This document shows, one piece after another, positions 42,424 through 51,092 of a DNA stretch of 64,000 nt. Every line of letters starts with the position of its first letter. Position 1 is the stretch's first letter. The translations under genes and the position numbers were made by a program. The notes below the pieces were generated by a model. It saw nothing but the letters and a program-made list of their open reading frames with translations, searched no databases and was not told the DNA's origin. Origin of the DNA: an uncultured Dehalococcoidia bacterium (GTDB lineage Bacteria; Chloroflexota; Dehalococcoidia; Tepidiformales; Tepidiformaceae). The stretch lies in the NCBI GenBank assembly GCA_938015525.1, contig CALLPC010000005.1:1-64000 (forward strand). Reading direction: 5' to 3'.

Positions 42424-43107
42424 TCAGAACTCCAGCACGACCCGCCGGAACCGCTCCACGAACCGGCCGTCCGGCGTCCGCCAGCGCGCCTGGGCGAACG
42501 CTGCCAGCTCCTCCCCCCGCCCGAACTGCGAGGCATGCGCCGAGAGCACCCAGACCTTCCGTTGGAGCTGCTCCCCAATCTCCACCTCCACGTTCGGCGT
42601 GTTCGTATTCCAGAGCAACAGCTCCCGCACCCGCCACGGCTCCAGCCCCTCGGCCACCTGCTCGGGGAAGTTCAGGTGGTCCCGCGCTGCGGGGTACACC
42701 GCATCCAGCGCCGCAGCTCCCGTCGCCCGGTGGTCCGCGTGGTTGATGAACCGGTCCCGGATGATGAAGTCCGTCGGGTCGTGCGTCAGCACCATCTCCG
42801 GGCGCGTCTCCCGGATCACCCGCACGAGCGCGCCGACCAGCTCCCGGGTATACGCCAGCTCACCATCTTCGAAACCCAGCATCCGCGGCGGCTCCGTCCC
42901 CAGCCTCCGGCAGGCCTCCGCCTGCTCCTCCCGCCGCAGGGCGACCAGCCGCTCCCGCGGCATCGCGCGGTCGGCCGTGCCCTTCGCCCCGTTCGTCGTC
43001 ACCGCCCAGTGCACCGTCCAGCCGGCCTCCACCAGCTGGAGAACGTAGCCGCCACAGCCGAGCTCCCCGTCGTCCGGGTGAGCCGCGATGACCAGCGCGA
43101 CCGGCAT
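42424..43107 (-). CDS. PIG-L/LmbE-family deacetylase
   Basis: The 227-residue protein has the zinc motif AHPDDGELG near the N-terminus and a later HADHR motif, as in N-acetylglucosaminyl deacetylases such as MshB, BshB and Bca. It could deacetylate an N-acetyl sugar conjugate in thiol or glycan synthesis. I prefer ATG 43107 over 43128 because the protein begins directly at the first strand there. It converges on the anti-sigma gene and is divergent from lexA. Confidence 0.87.
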   Translation of the reverse strand: MPVALVIAAHPDDGELGCGGYVLQLVEAGWTVHWAVTTNGAKGTADRAMPRERLVALRREEQAEACRRLGTEPPRMLGFEDGELAYTRELVGALVRVIRETRPEMVLTHDPTDFIIRDRFINHADHRATGAAALDAVYPAARDHLNFPEQVAEGLEPWRVRELLLWNTNTPNVEVEIGEQLQRKVWVLSAHASQFGRGEELAAFAQARWRTPDGRFVERFRRVVLEF

Positions 43108-43189
43108 ACCGCGCCCCCTGCCCTGCACTCCCCCGATCGTCGCAGCCGCAGGCCCCTCGTGCGAGTGAGCCGGCCCGTTCCGAACACGT

Positions 43190-43218
43190 TTGACGATAAC
43201 CCCGCGGATTTGTTACGG
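43190..43218 (+). promoter_or_regulatory. lexA promoter
   Basis: TTGACG, a 17-base spacer and TTACGG give a plausible sigma70 promoter whose start point would lie in the SOS box. Confidence 0.55.
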
Positions 43219-43224
43219 TTCCCG

Positions 43225-43238
43225 CGAACATCCGTTCG
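43225..43238. promoter_or_regulatory. SOS box (LexA operator) upstream of lexA
   Basis: CGAACATCCGTTCG fits the GAACN4GTTC operator of Gram-positive-type LexA exactly. It lies 11 bases before the lexA ATG, downstream of the promoter, so LexA represses itself. Confidence 0.88.
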
Positions 43239-43248
43239 GAAGCCGCCG

Positions 43249-43887
43249 ATGACCCCACTCTCCCCCCGCCAGCAGCAGATCCTCGACTTCCTCCGTTCCT
43301 TCATCGAGGAGCACGACTACCCGCCCTCCATCCGCGACATCCAGGAGGGCTGCGGCATCTCCAGCACCTCCGTCGTCGACTACAACCTGCGCAAACTCGA
43401 GGAAAAAGGCTTCATCCGCCGCGACCGGGAGATCTCCCGCGGCATCGAGCTCCTCGGCGCCCGCGGCCGGCGCACCCGCATCGTCGAAGTCCCCCTCCTC
43501 GGCACCATCGCCGCCGGCCAGCCCATCCCCGTCCCCTCGTCCGACCGCTGGGCCTCCGAGGCGGAGGATTACGTGCCCGTCACCGAAGAGATGGTGCGCG
43601 GCCGTTCCAACGTCTTCGCCCTCAAAGTCCGCGGCAAATCCATGATCGACGACCTGATCGACGACGGCGACATCGTCTTCCTCGAACCGGTCCGCCACGC
43701 CGACGACGGCGACCGCGTCGCGGTCTGGCTCAAGGACCGCGGGGAGGTCACCCTCAAGCGGATCTACCGCGAGAACGGCCGCATCCGCCTCCAGCCCGCG
43801 AACAGCGCCATGGAGCCCATCTACACCACCGCGGACAACGTCGAAATCCAGGGCCGTTTCATCTCCTCCATCCGCCCCAGCGAGTAG
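43249..43887 (+). CDS. lexA: SOS repressor LexA
   Basis: The 212-residue protein has an N-terminal winged helix (SPRQQQILDFLRSFIEEHDYPPSIRDIQEGCGISSTSVVDYNLRKLEEKG) and a C-terminal S24 self-cleaving domain. The cleavage site is Ala-Gly in TIAAGQPI; the Ser is in RGKSMIDD and the Lys in TLKRIY. ATG at 43249 starts the protein at the typical LSPRQ. It represses DNA-damage genes until RecA* triggers cleavage. The SOS box is immediately upstream. Confidence 0.97.
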   Translation: MTPLSPRQQQILDFLRSFIEEHDYPPSIRDIQEGCGISSTSVVDYNLRKLEEKGFIRRDREISRGIELLGARGRRTRIVEVPLLGTIAAGQPIPVPSSDRWASEAEDYVPVTEEMVRGRSNVFALKVRGKSMIDDLIDDGDIVFLEPVRHADDGDRVAVWLKDRGEVTLKRIYRENGRIRLQPANSAMEPIYTTADNVEIQGRFISSIRPSE

Positions 43888-43939
43888 ACTCTCTCCATCA
43901 CCCCGTGCCGGGGGAACCCTCGGCCGCCGGCAGGACGCG

Positions 43940-44929
43940 ATGCCCCAGGCCCTCCTCGAGGTGCGCGACCTCTCCGTCGAGTACCGCGCCCGCGATGCCA
44001 CCGTCTACGCCGTCACCGGCGTCTCCTTCCACCTCGAACCCGGCGAGGTCCTCGCCATCGTCGGCGAATCCGGCTCCGGCAAGACGACCGTCGGCATGGC
44101 CATCCCGCGCCTCCTCCCCGGCGAGGCCGCCGTCACCGCCGGCGCCGTCACCCTGCGCGGCACCGACCTCCTCGCCCTCAGCGATGCCGAGCTGCGCAGC
44201 TACCGCGGCCGCCGCGTCGCCGTCATCTTCCAGGACCCGGTCGCCGGCCTCAACCCGGTCATCGATATCGGCAGCCAGGTTGCCGAAATCCTCACCAGCC
44301 ACCTCCAGGTTGGCCGGAAAGAAGCCCGCCGCCGGGCCGTCGACCTCCTCTATCACGTCGGCCTCCCCGAGCCCGAGCGCGTCGCCCGCTCGTACCCGTT
44401 CCAGCTCTCCGGCGGCATGTGCCAGCGGGTCATGATCGGCATCGCCACCGCCCTCGACCCCGAACTGGTCATCGCCGACGAGCCGACGAGCGCCCTCGAC
44501 GTCACCATCCAGGCCCAGATCCTCCACCAGCTCCAGCGGCTCCGGCAGGACCGCGGCACGGCCATCCTCCTCATCACCCACGATTTTGGCGTCGTCGCCC
44601 AGGTCGCCGACCGCGTCGCCGTCATGTACGCGGGCCGCATCGTCGAAGAGGGCCCCGTTCGCGAGATGCTGAAACAGCCGCTGCACCCGTACAGCCACGC
44701 GCTCCTCGCCGCCCTGCCCCGCATCGACGGCCGCCGGGCCCACCTCCACCAGATCCCGGGCCAGCCGCCGGAGCTCACCAGCCCCGCCGAGCGCTGCCCC
44801 TTCCTCCCGCGCTGTCCGAAAGCCCTCAGCCGCTGCCGGCAGGAGCCCCCGCCCCCGCTCGACCAGCCCGGCGGCGCCACCCACCGCGTCGCCTGCTACA
44901 ACCCCGTCTGGCAGGGGCTCGCCGACTAA
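43940..44929 (+). CDS. Oligopeptide/dipeptide ABC transporter ATPase (DppD-like), orphan
   Basis: A 329-residue ATPase with Walker [11 protein letters not shown]-loop QDP, signature [17 protein letters not shown], Walker B LVIADEP and the C-terminal cysteine motif [14 protein letters not shown] that is diagnostic for the oligo/dipeptide-nickel family and can hold an iron-sulfur cluster. Permease and substrate-binding genes are missing here, so it is an orphan or serves components encoded elsewhere. The start is ATG at 43940. Its stop overlaps that of holA by 4 bases. Confidence 0.92.
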   Translation: MPQALLEVRDLSVEYRARDATVYAVTGVSFHLEPGEVLAIVGESGSGKTTVGMAIPRLLPGEAAVTAGAVTLRGTDLLALSDAELRSYRGRRVAVIFQDPVAGLNPVIDIGSQVAEILTSHLQVGRKEARRRAVDLLYHVGLPEPERVARSYPFQLSGGMCQRVMIGIATALDPELVIADEPTSALDVTIQAQILHQLQRLRQDRGTAILLITHDFGVVAQVADRVAVMYAGRIVEEGPVREMLKQPLHPYSHALLAALPRIDGRRAHLHQIPGQPPELTSPAERCPFLPRCPKALSRCRQEPPPPLDQPGGATHRVACYNPVWQGLAD

Positions 44930-46047
44930 CGCCGGCCGCCCCGGTTCGCCGCCAGCGGCCCCCGCACCGGTGCCAGCGCGGCCAGCCGGGCGAACGCCGC
45001 CTCCAGCGCCGTGTCCTCATCCATCTCGTTGCTCTTGTGTGCCCGGTCCGCCTCGACGAGGATGGCGAACGCCTCCCGGACCGCCCCCGTCCCGTGCCGC
45101 CGCGCCCGCTCCACGGCTGCCTGTTTCAGGTTCGCGAACCGGGCCACGTTGCCGAGCTGCTTATCGATGTCCGCCTCCGGCGCGCCCTCCTCCAGCAGCG
45201 CTGCCAGCGCCCCCAGCGAGCGATACCGCTCGACCACGGCGCCGAGGATGCCCTGGCCTGATTCCCCCAGCGCCAGCCGCCGCCGCAGCAGCTCCAGCGC
45301 CCGCCCGAGGTCCCCGTCCATCAGCGCATCGACCATCCGGAAATGGTCGGGCTCCCGCTCCCCGGCGCACACCCGCATCGCATCGAGCACCGTCACCTCC
45401 CGCCCCATCGCCCAGAGCGCCAGCTTCTCCAGCTCATTGGCGATGAGCAGCGTGTTTCCCCCGAGCGTACCCGCGAGATAGGCCACCGGGTCCGTCTCCG
45501 CCGGCGGCTCCTCCCCCGGCAGCAGCTCCTCCCGCCGCGGCGCACCCGCGCGGAACCGGATCCCCCGCAGCGCCGCCTCCTCCCGGATGTACCGCTGCCG
45601 GTCCTGCAGCTTCGTCAGTGCCGGGTAGTGCTCCACCTGGGCCCCCGGCACCTTCTTCAGCAGCTGCACCAGCGGGTTCGCATCGGTTACCTGCCGCATC
45701 TGCTGCTCGGCGAGAAACGGCCGCCCAAGGAAGACGATGAGCGACGTGGGCGGCACCCGTTCCAGCAGGCCCGGCAGCTCGGCCCACGCACCCGGCGCGC
45801 GGGCACCCCGCGCCCCGCCGCGCGGTTCGTACCGCGCCAGCAGATGCTCCACGATCACCAGCCGCAGCGGCGCGAGAAACGGCGGCGCCATCGCGGGAGC
45901 CACCACGTCCGCAGGCTTCAGGTCCCGCCCCTCCAGCTCCGCCAGGTTGTGGACGAGCATCCCCGTACCGCCGTCGGCCTGCTCCTTCAGCTCCCGCAGC
46001 CGCCGCCGGATCGCCGCCTCGTCGCCGCCGTAAAGCAGCAGCATCAC
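44926..46047 (-). CDS. holA: DNA polymerase III, delta subunit
   Basis: This 373-residue clamp-loader subunit opens the sliding clamp. The sequence has the HolA N-terminal MMLLLYGGDEAAIRRRLRELK, the LLKKVPG-containing middle and the DVDALM-like ERLALW...LGGNTLLIANELEKLAL block, followed by an all-helical collar domain. It converges with the orphan ABC ATPase gene, their stop codons overlapping. It has no obvious ribosome binding site. Confidence 0.9.
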   Translation of the reverse strand: MMLLLYGGDEAAIRRRLRELKEQADGGTGMLVHNLAELEGRDLKPADVVAPAMAPPFLAPLRLVIVEHLLARYEPRGGARGARAPGAWAELPGLLERVPPTSLIVFLGRPFLAEQQMRQVTDANPLVQLLKKVPGAQVEHYPALTKLQDRQRYIREEAALRGIRFRAGAPRREELLPGEEPPAETDPVAYLAGTLGGNTLLIANELEKLALWAMGREVTVLDAMRVCAGEREPDHFRMVDALMDGDLGRALELLRRRLALGESGQGILGAVVERYRSLGALAALLEEGAPEADIDKQLGNVARFANLKQAAVERARRHGTGAVREAFAILVEADRAHKSNEMDEDTALEAAFARLAALAPVRGPLAANRGGRR

Positions 46048-46081
46048 GCGCCGAAGCCTCCCTCAGCCGCCGGTCGTCCGC

Positions 46082-47665
46082 TCACCCCTCGGTCGTCAGC
46101 GCGTATTCCAGCGCGTCAGCCAGCGCCAGCCAGCTCGCCTCGATGATGTCCGTCGAGGAGCCCACCGTCGTCCAGTGGCGCGTCCCGTCCGTGCTCTCGA
46201 TCAGCACCCGGACACGCGCTCCCGTCGCCGACTGGCTGTCGAGGATGCGCACCTTGTAGTCGACGAGCTTCACCTGCTCCAGCTGCGGGAAGAGCGGATT
46301 CAGCGCCTTCCGCACGGCACCATCGAGGGCGTTCACCGGCCCGTTCCCCTCGTGCGCGGTGTGGATCGTCTCGCCGTTGATGTTCAGCTTGACCATCGCT
46401 TCCGCCAGCATCTCGTTCGCCCCGTCGCCCTTCCGCACCCGGCGCCGCTCCACGATGACGAAATCCTCCAGCTCGAAGGGCGGCCGGTAGCCCGGGAGGC
46501 TCCGCCGCACCAGCATCTCGAAACTCGCCTCCGCGCCCTCGTACTGATACCCCTGCGCCTCTCGCTCCTTCACCAGCTCCAGCAGCCGCTTGATTTCGTC
46601 CTGGGAGAGGAAATCGAGGCCCGCCTCCTTCAGCTTCATCACGAGATTCCGCTGCCCCGAGAGCTCCGAGACGAGCACCCGCGACCGGTTCCCCACCAGC
46701 GCCGGGTCGATATGCTGGTACGCCTTCTCGTCCTTGATGATGCCCGCCACATGGTAGCCCGCCTTGTGCGCGAACGCCGAGGCCCCCACGTACGGCGTCT
46801 GCGGGTTCAGCGCCATATTCGCCAGCTCGGCCACGTAGTTCGCTACCTCCGTCAGCCGCGCCAGCTGGTCGTCATCCAGCACGTCGATGCCGTACTTCAG
46901 CTTCAGGTTCGCCGCGACCGTCAGGATGTCCGCATTCCCGCACCGTTCGCCGTAGCCGTTCACGCAGCCCTGCACCTGCCACACCCCCGCCTCGACCGCG
47001 TGGAGCGAATTCGCCACCGCGAGGCCGGCATCGTTGTGGAGGTGGATGCCGAGGCGCACGTCCTTCACCCGCTGCTGCACCGCTTCCAGCGCCCGCAGCA
47101 TCGACCGCGTCGTCATCCCGCCATTCGTATCGCACAGGACGAGCGCGTCCGCCCCCGCCCGCGCCGCCGTCACGAGGCACTGCAGCGAGTAATCCGGGTC
47201 GCCGTAAAAGCCGTCGAAGAAGTGCTCGGCGTCGAAGAACACCGTCTTCCCGAGCTGCTTGAAGTAGCGGACCGTGTCCGCGATCATCGCCAGGTTCTCT
47301 TCCGGCGTCGTCTCCAGGATTTCCGTCACCTGGTAGAGGCTCGCCTTCCCCACGAGCGTCACGCCCGGCGTATCGGCTGCCACCATGCTCTGGATGTTGG
47401 CATCCGCCTCACAGGTCGTGTTCGGCTTCCGCGTGCCGCCGAAGGCGCTCACCTTCGCATGCCGGAGCTTCACCTCCCGCAGGCGGCGAAAGTACTCCGC
47501 ATCCTTCGGGTTCGAACCCGGGAAGCCCCCTTCAATCCACGCGAAGCCGAGCTCGTCCAGCTTCTTCGTAATCCGGAGCTTGTCCTCCACCGAAAGCGAT
47601 ATCCCCTCCATCTGCGAACCGTCGCGGAGGGTCGTGTCGTACAGCTGCACCTGGTCCGTAGGCAT
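46082..47665 (-). CDS. cimA: (R)-citramalate synthase
   Basis: The enzyme condenses pyruvate and acetyl-CoA to citramalate, giving a threonine-independent route to isoleucine. The 527-residue protein has the DRE-TIM motif DTTLRDGSQMEG near the N-terminus, HLHNDAGLAVANSLHAVEAG, and GYGERCGNAD, then the LeuA-type regulatory domain at the C-terminus. CimA is distinguished from LeuA by its domain layout and ERCGNA variant. I take MPTDQVQ at 47665, with AAGGGA in front, over the ATG at 47683. Other ilv/leu genes are not present. Confidence 0.92.
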   Translation of the reverse strand: MPTDQVQLYDTTLRDGSQMEGISLSVEDKLRITKKLDELGFAWIEGGFPGSNPKDAEYFRRLREVKLRHAKVSAFGGTRKPNTTCEADANIQSMVAADTPGVTLVGKASLYQVTEILETTPEENLAMIADTVRYFKQLGKTVFFDAEHFFDGFYGDPDYSLQCLVTAARAGADALVLCDTNGGMTTRSMLRALEAVQQRVKDVRLGIHLHNDAGLAVANSLHAVEAGVWQVQGCVNGYGERCGNADILTVAANLKLKYGIDVLDDDQLARLTEVANYVAELANMALNPQTPYVGASAFAHKAGYHVAGIIKDEKAYQHIDPALVGNRSRVLVSELSGQRNLVMKLKEAGLDFLSQDEIKRLLELVKEREAQGYQYEGAEASFEMLVRRSLPGYRPPFELEDFVIVERRRVRKGDGANEMLAEAMVKLNINGETIHTAHEGNGPVNALDGAVRKALNPLFPQLEQVKLVDYKVRILDSQSATGARVRVLIESTDGTRHWTTVGSSTDIIEASWLALADALEYALTTEG

Positions 47666-47844
47666 AGGAATCCCTTTCTCCAACGCGTGGGGCGAATGCC
47701 GGGCGAGATGAACCGGGGTTGGAAAGGGCGTTAAATCGCACCCCCGCGCGATGAACGCGGGGTCATTCTCACCTGGGGCCAGTCGGCCGGTCTCACATCC
47801 CCCATGCTACCACGCAGCCCGCCGCCCTCGGCAAACGTTTGCAG
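47666..47844. other. cimA leader and space before the receiver gene
   Basis: This stretch of 179 bases holds the cimA leader. A GC-rich hairpin (CCCCGCG...CGCGGGGG on the minus strand) and an 11-codon ORF (MTPRSSRGGAI) are present; neither is a convincing attenuator because there is no T run and only one Ile codon. No T-box motif is visible. Confidence 0.4.
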
Positions 47845-48198
47845 CTAGGCAACGAATGCATTGACGGCCCGCTCCAGCTCATCCAGGTCGAACGGCTTCG
47901 GGAGGACCGTCGCCACCCGCCGCGCCCGCGGGTCGTCCGGGTCCAGCACCCCATCCCCGGTCATCAGCACGACAGGCGGCCCCGGTTCGTTCGCCGCCTC
48001 GATCGCCGCCACGACCCGCATCCCGTCGCCGTCGGTGAGGTGGAGGTCCAGCAGCACGAGGTCGAACCGCTCCCGTTCGAGGAGGCTGACGGCCTCCGTG
48101 ACCGACGGGCACCACGTCACTTCGTGCCCGTTGTTCACCAGCACCTGCCGGATGAGGCGCGAAATCGTCCGCTCGTCTTCGGCGAGCAGGATCTTCAT
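47845..48198 (-). CDS. Stand-alone receiver domain protein (CheY-like)
   Basis: The 117-residue protein is a single receiver domain with no output domain. The acidic pocket is AEDERT, the phospho-acceptor Asp is in LVLLDLHLTDGDG, the Thr is in LMTGDG and the Lys in LPKPFD. The start overlaps the kinase stop as ATGA, so the lipA, kinase and receiver genes form one operon. The output is unknown. Confidence 0.9.
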   Translation of the reverse strand: MKILLAEDERTISRLIRQVLVNNGHEVTWCPSVTEAVSLLERERFDLVLLDLHLTDGDGMRVVAAIEAANEPGPPVVLMTGDGVLDPDDPRARRVATVLPKPFDLDELERAVNAFVA

Positions 48199-48899
48199 CG
48201 AGGGTTGCCACCTCCGCCGCCACCGGTTTCGCCGAGCGGAAGCACTACGGCCACGCGGGCGAAACGTTCGCGACGTTCGCAGTGTACGGAGCCCCCCATC
48301 GCCACGACAAGCTGGCGGGCGCGAAAATAGGAGAAACCCGCATCGGCCGTCATCGGGAGGGCCGCGCCCCTGCTGCGCCCGCTCACCAGTTCCAGCACGG
48401 CGGCGCCGGGCTCCAGCCGCCCCGCAAGCCGCACGGCGCCGCTCCCCTCGCCGACCCGGTTGACCGCCCGGGCCAGCCCCGCAATCGCTCCCGCCAGCCG
48501 GGCCGGGTCCCACGGCCCCGCCACGCCGGGCACCGGTTCGCCCTCGAGCAGGGGCGACCCCCCGAGCAGCTCCGCGGCCGCTGCCACCGCCGACTGCAGG
48601 TCGCACGGCCCGGGCGCCAGCGTCAGCTTCCCGCGCTCCAGCCGCGACATCTCCTGCAGGTCATCGGCCAGGGATTGCAGGTCATCGACCGACGCGAGCA
48701 GCATCTCGCTCAGTTCGCGGTCCAGCCGGAGCGCCCCGTCGTCATCGGCGCCCCGTTTCGCGAGCTCGATGACCATCCGGATCGACGTGAGCGGCGTGCG
48801 GATCTCGTGCGCGAAGGCGCCCATCGCCTCCCGCCGCAGGGTCTCCGCATCCGGCTCGGCAGGCCACGTTTCGCTCATCGGTTCACCGGGCGCGGTCAT
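48195..48899 (-). CDS. Soluble histidine kinase with degenerate ATPase domain
   Basis: The 234-residue protein has a good H-box ([14 protein letters not shown], His at about 31) but no sensor or membrane segment. The catalytic domain is shortened: the N-box Asn is replaced in [15 protein letters not shown], there is no DxGxG, and the G2 equivalent is [15 protein letters not shown] instead of GxGLGL. It may not bind ATP and could act as a phosphatase or phosphotransfer protein for the adjacent receiver. The start overlaps the lipA stop as ATGA. Confidence 0.8.
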   Translation of the reverse strand: MTAPGEPMSETWPAEPDAETLRREAMGAFAHEIRTPLTSIRMVIELAKRGADDDGALRLDRELSEMLLASVDDLQSLADDLQEMSRLERGKLTLAPGPCDLQSAVAAAAELLGGSPLLEGEPVPGVAGPWDPARLAGAIAGLARAVNRVGEGSGAVRLAGRLEPGAAVLELVSGRSRGAALPMTADAGFSYFRARQLVVAMGGSVHCERRERFARVAVVLPLGETGGGGGGNPR

Positions 48900-49822
48900 C
48901 CGTCCGCCGGGGCCGCCCCCCGGACGGTGACGCCCATGATAGCCGCTCCGGGGGCGTCGCTGCGCGCAGCGACCGCCTGCTCCTCGGCGTGGTACGAACT
49001 GCGCACCAGCGGGCCCGCCTCCACGTGCCGGAACCCCATCGCCAGCGCTGCCCCGCGCAGCTCCTCGAACTCCCCCGGGGCGTAGTACCGCGTGACCGGC
49101 AGGTGCGCCGGCGTCGGCTGCAGGTATTGCCCGACGGTCAGGATGTCCACCCCGGCCGCCGCAAGGTCCTCGAAGACCGCGAGCAGCTCCTCCGCCGTCT
49201 CCCCGAGCCCCACCATCAGCCCGCTCTTCGTCAGCGCGCCGGGGTCCAGCTCCTTCGCCCGCCGGAGCACCCCGAGCGACCGCTCGTACACCGCCTGCGG
49301 CCGCACCTGCCGGTAGAGCCGGGGCACCGTCTCCGTGTTATGGTTCAGGATTTCCGGCCGGGCGGCCATCACCGTCGCCAGCGCCGCCTCGTTGCCCTTG
49401 AAGTCCGGGATGAGCACCTCGAACGTCGTCCCCGGCGAGAGCCGCCGCCCCCACCGGATCGTCTCCGCGAACATCCGCGCCCCGCCGTCCGGCAGCTCGT
49501 CCCGGTTCACGCTCGTGATGACCGCGTGGCGCAGCCCCATCCGCTGGATGGCGAGCGCCACCCGCCGCGGCTCGTCCGTATCCAGCGTCCCCGGCCGGCC
49601 CGTCTTCACCGCGCAAAACCCGCACGACCGCGTGCAGGTGTCCCCGAGGATCATGAATGTGGCCGTCCCCCGTCCCCAGCACTCCCCAATGTTCGGGCAG
49701 CGCGCCTCCTCACAGACCGTATGGAGCTCGCTCTCCCGCATCAGCTCCATCAGTTCGCCGAACCGCGGTGAGGCCGGGAACCGCACTTTCAGCCACGCGG
49801 GTCGCGGACCTGCACTGCTCAT
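48896..49822 (-). CDS. lipA: Lipoyl synthase
   Basis: The 308-residue radical SAM enzyme inserts two sulfurs into octanoyl groups to make lipoate. It has the auxiliary cluster [12 protein letters not shown] (Cys-x4-Cys-x5-Cys) and the radical [11 protein letters not shown] motif, followed by [18 protein letters not shown] at the C-terminus keeps the family serine. I take ATG 49822 because TACGCT ends 7 bases before it; the 49849 start would lie inside the promoter. lipB is not adjacent. The kinase gene is coupled to its stop. Confidence 0.97.
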   Translation of the reverse strand: MSSAGPRPAWLKVRFPASPRFGELMELMRESELHTVCEEARCPNIGECWGRGTATFMILGDTCTRSCGFCAVKTGRPGTLDTDEPRRVALAIQRMGLRHAVITSVNRDELPDGGARMFAETIRWGRRLSPGTTFEVLIPDFKGNEAALATVMAARPEILNHNTETVPRLYRQVRPQAVYERSLGVLRRAKELDPGALTKSGLMVGLGETAEELLAVFEDLAAAGVDILTVGQYLQPTPAHLPVTRYYAPGEFEELRGAALAMGFRHVEAGPLVRSSYHAEEQAVAARSDAPGAAIMGVTVRGAAPADG

Positions 49823-49829
49823 CCCCCTG

Positions 49830-49835
49830 AGCGTA
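49830..49835 (-). promoter_or_regulatory. -10 box of the lipA operon, leaderless spacing
   Basis: TACGCT on the minus strand ends 7 bases before the lipA ATG. Confidence 0.5.
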
Positions 49836-49870
49836 GCACGCCGCCGCAAGCCCGGGCGGCAGGCGCGCGC

Positions 49871-50401
49871 TCACGGCGCCGCGTCCGCGGCCGCCGCCAC
49901 CGCCTCGATGCGGGCATCGACGCCGCGCCACCAGCGCCGGTACTCCGAGACGTTCCGCGTCCGGACCGCCTCCCGGCCGGCAGCCGTATGGACGATCAGC
50001 TCGTCGAGGGCCCCGTCCACGGCCGCCTTCCACGCCGCCAGCCTCTCGGTCGGCGCGGGCAGCCCGCGCAGCTCCCGCGCAAGGCAGAGCGTCCGGTCCG
50101 CGTACGCCGCGAAGTCCGGCCGGAAGCTCTCCCGCCGGGAGAAGGTATCGTTCGGGTAGCTCTCCCGCAGCCGCTCACGGGCCTGCGCCAGCTCCCGTGC
50201 CCCCGCCCGGATGCGCCCCACGAACGCCTGCGGCGAAACCGTCCCCGGGGCGGCCCGGCTCGTCGGCACCGCCTGGGGCGAGGGGCACACCGTCTCGGCC
50301 GGGAAGTAGCTGTCCGGCGTGCCGCAGGCGGTCCACGCCAGCGCCGAGGCCGCCGCCAGGGCCGCGAGCCGCCTCAACCGCCAGCCTCCCGGGCCAGCCA
50401 C
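49871..50401 (-). CDS. Putative lipoprotein
   Basis: A 176-residue protein with an N-terminal signal ending in a lipobox (LAWTAC, Cys at about 26). The mature part is helical with no known domain: SPQAFVGRIRAGARELAQARERLRESYP and VDGALDELIVHTAAGREAVRTRN. The start lies 28 bases inside rdgB, so the genes are probably co-transcribed. I cannot name a function. Confidence 0.75.
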   Translation of the reverse strand: MAGPGGWRLRRLAALAAASALAWTACGTPDSYFPAETVCPSPQAVPTSRAAPGTVSPQAFVGRIRAGARELAQARERLRESYPNDTFSRRESFRPDFAAYADRTLCLARELRGLPAPTERLAAWKAAVDGALDELIVHTAAGREAVRTRNVSEYRRWWRGVDARIEAVAAAADAAP

Positions 50402-51015
50402 GCGAGCGCCGCCCGCACCGCGATGCCCCGGTGGCTGATCGCGTCCTTCTCCTCATCGGTCAGCTCCGCCTGCGCCCGGCCGTCGGGGAGCTCGAACACC
50501 GGGTCGTAGCCGAAGCCCCGCTCGCCCCGCGGCGCGAACCCGATGCGGCCCTCCTCCACGCCCTCGAAGGTGACCGGCTCCCGGCCTGCCGCCCTCGGCC
50601 AGGCGAGCGCCACCACCGCCCGGTAGCGCGCCGTTCGGCGCTCCGCCGGCACGCCCGCCAGCCGCTCCAGCAGCAGCGCCGTCCGGCCGGCGTCATCCAG
50701 CCCCGGCCCGCCGAACCGCGCCGAGTACATCCCCGGTCCGCCGCCCAGCGCATCGACCTCGATGCCCGAATCGTCTGCCAGCGCCAGCTCCCCGGTCGCA
50801 TCCGCGCAGGCCTGGGCCTTTTTGACCGCGTTCTCCGCGTAGCTCGCGCCGTCTTCCTCGGCCTCGAATGCCAGGCCCAGCTCCCGAGGTGTCACGACCG
50901 CCCAGCCGGCGGGCTCGATCAGCCGCCGGAACTCGCGCACCTTCCCCGGGTTATTCGTCGCCAGCACGATCCGCCGCGGCGCGCGCACAGGGCCCACGCG
51001 AAGAGTGTCGGCCAT
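50374..51015 (-). CDS. rdgB: XTP/dITP pyrophosphatase (RdgB/HAM1)
   Basis: The 213-residue housecleaning enzyme removes deaminated purine nucleotides. The family motifs are LATNNPGKVREF, the metal/active-site ALADDSGIEVDALGG and GYDPVFELPD, with the C-terminal SHRGIAVRA. I choose ATG at 51015, preceding the conserved core by 15 residues; the longer ORF overlaps the divergent dehydrogenase leader. A putative lipoprotein gene overlaps its end. Confidence 0.95.
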   Translation of the reverse strand: MADTLRVGPVRAPRRIVLATNNPGKVREFRRLIEPAGWAVVTPRELGLAFEAEEDGASYAENAVKKAQACADATGELALADDSGIEVDALGGGPGMYSARFGGPGLDDAGRTALLLERLAGVPAERRTARYRAVVALAWPRAAGREPVTFEGVEEGRIGFAPRGERGFGYDPVFELPDGRAQAELTDEEKDAISHRGIAVRAALAWLAREAGG

Positions 51016-51092
51016 GGCCCGGCTGCCGGGCAATCGCCGGCCTGCCTGTGGTACATTCCCGCCCGCGAAACTTCGCACGAGGCAAAACGTTC

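Noticed and set aside
47731-47766. Possible leader peptide (MTPRSSRGGAI) before cimA with a GC hairpin
   Set aside because: Only one Ile codon, no T run after the hairpin, and poor RBS spacing; not a convincing attenuator.
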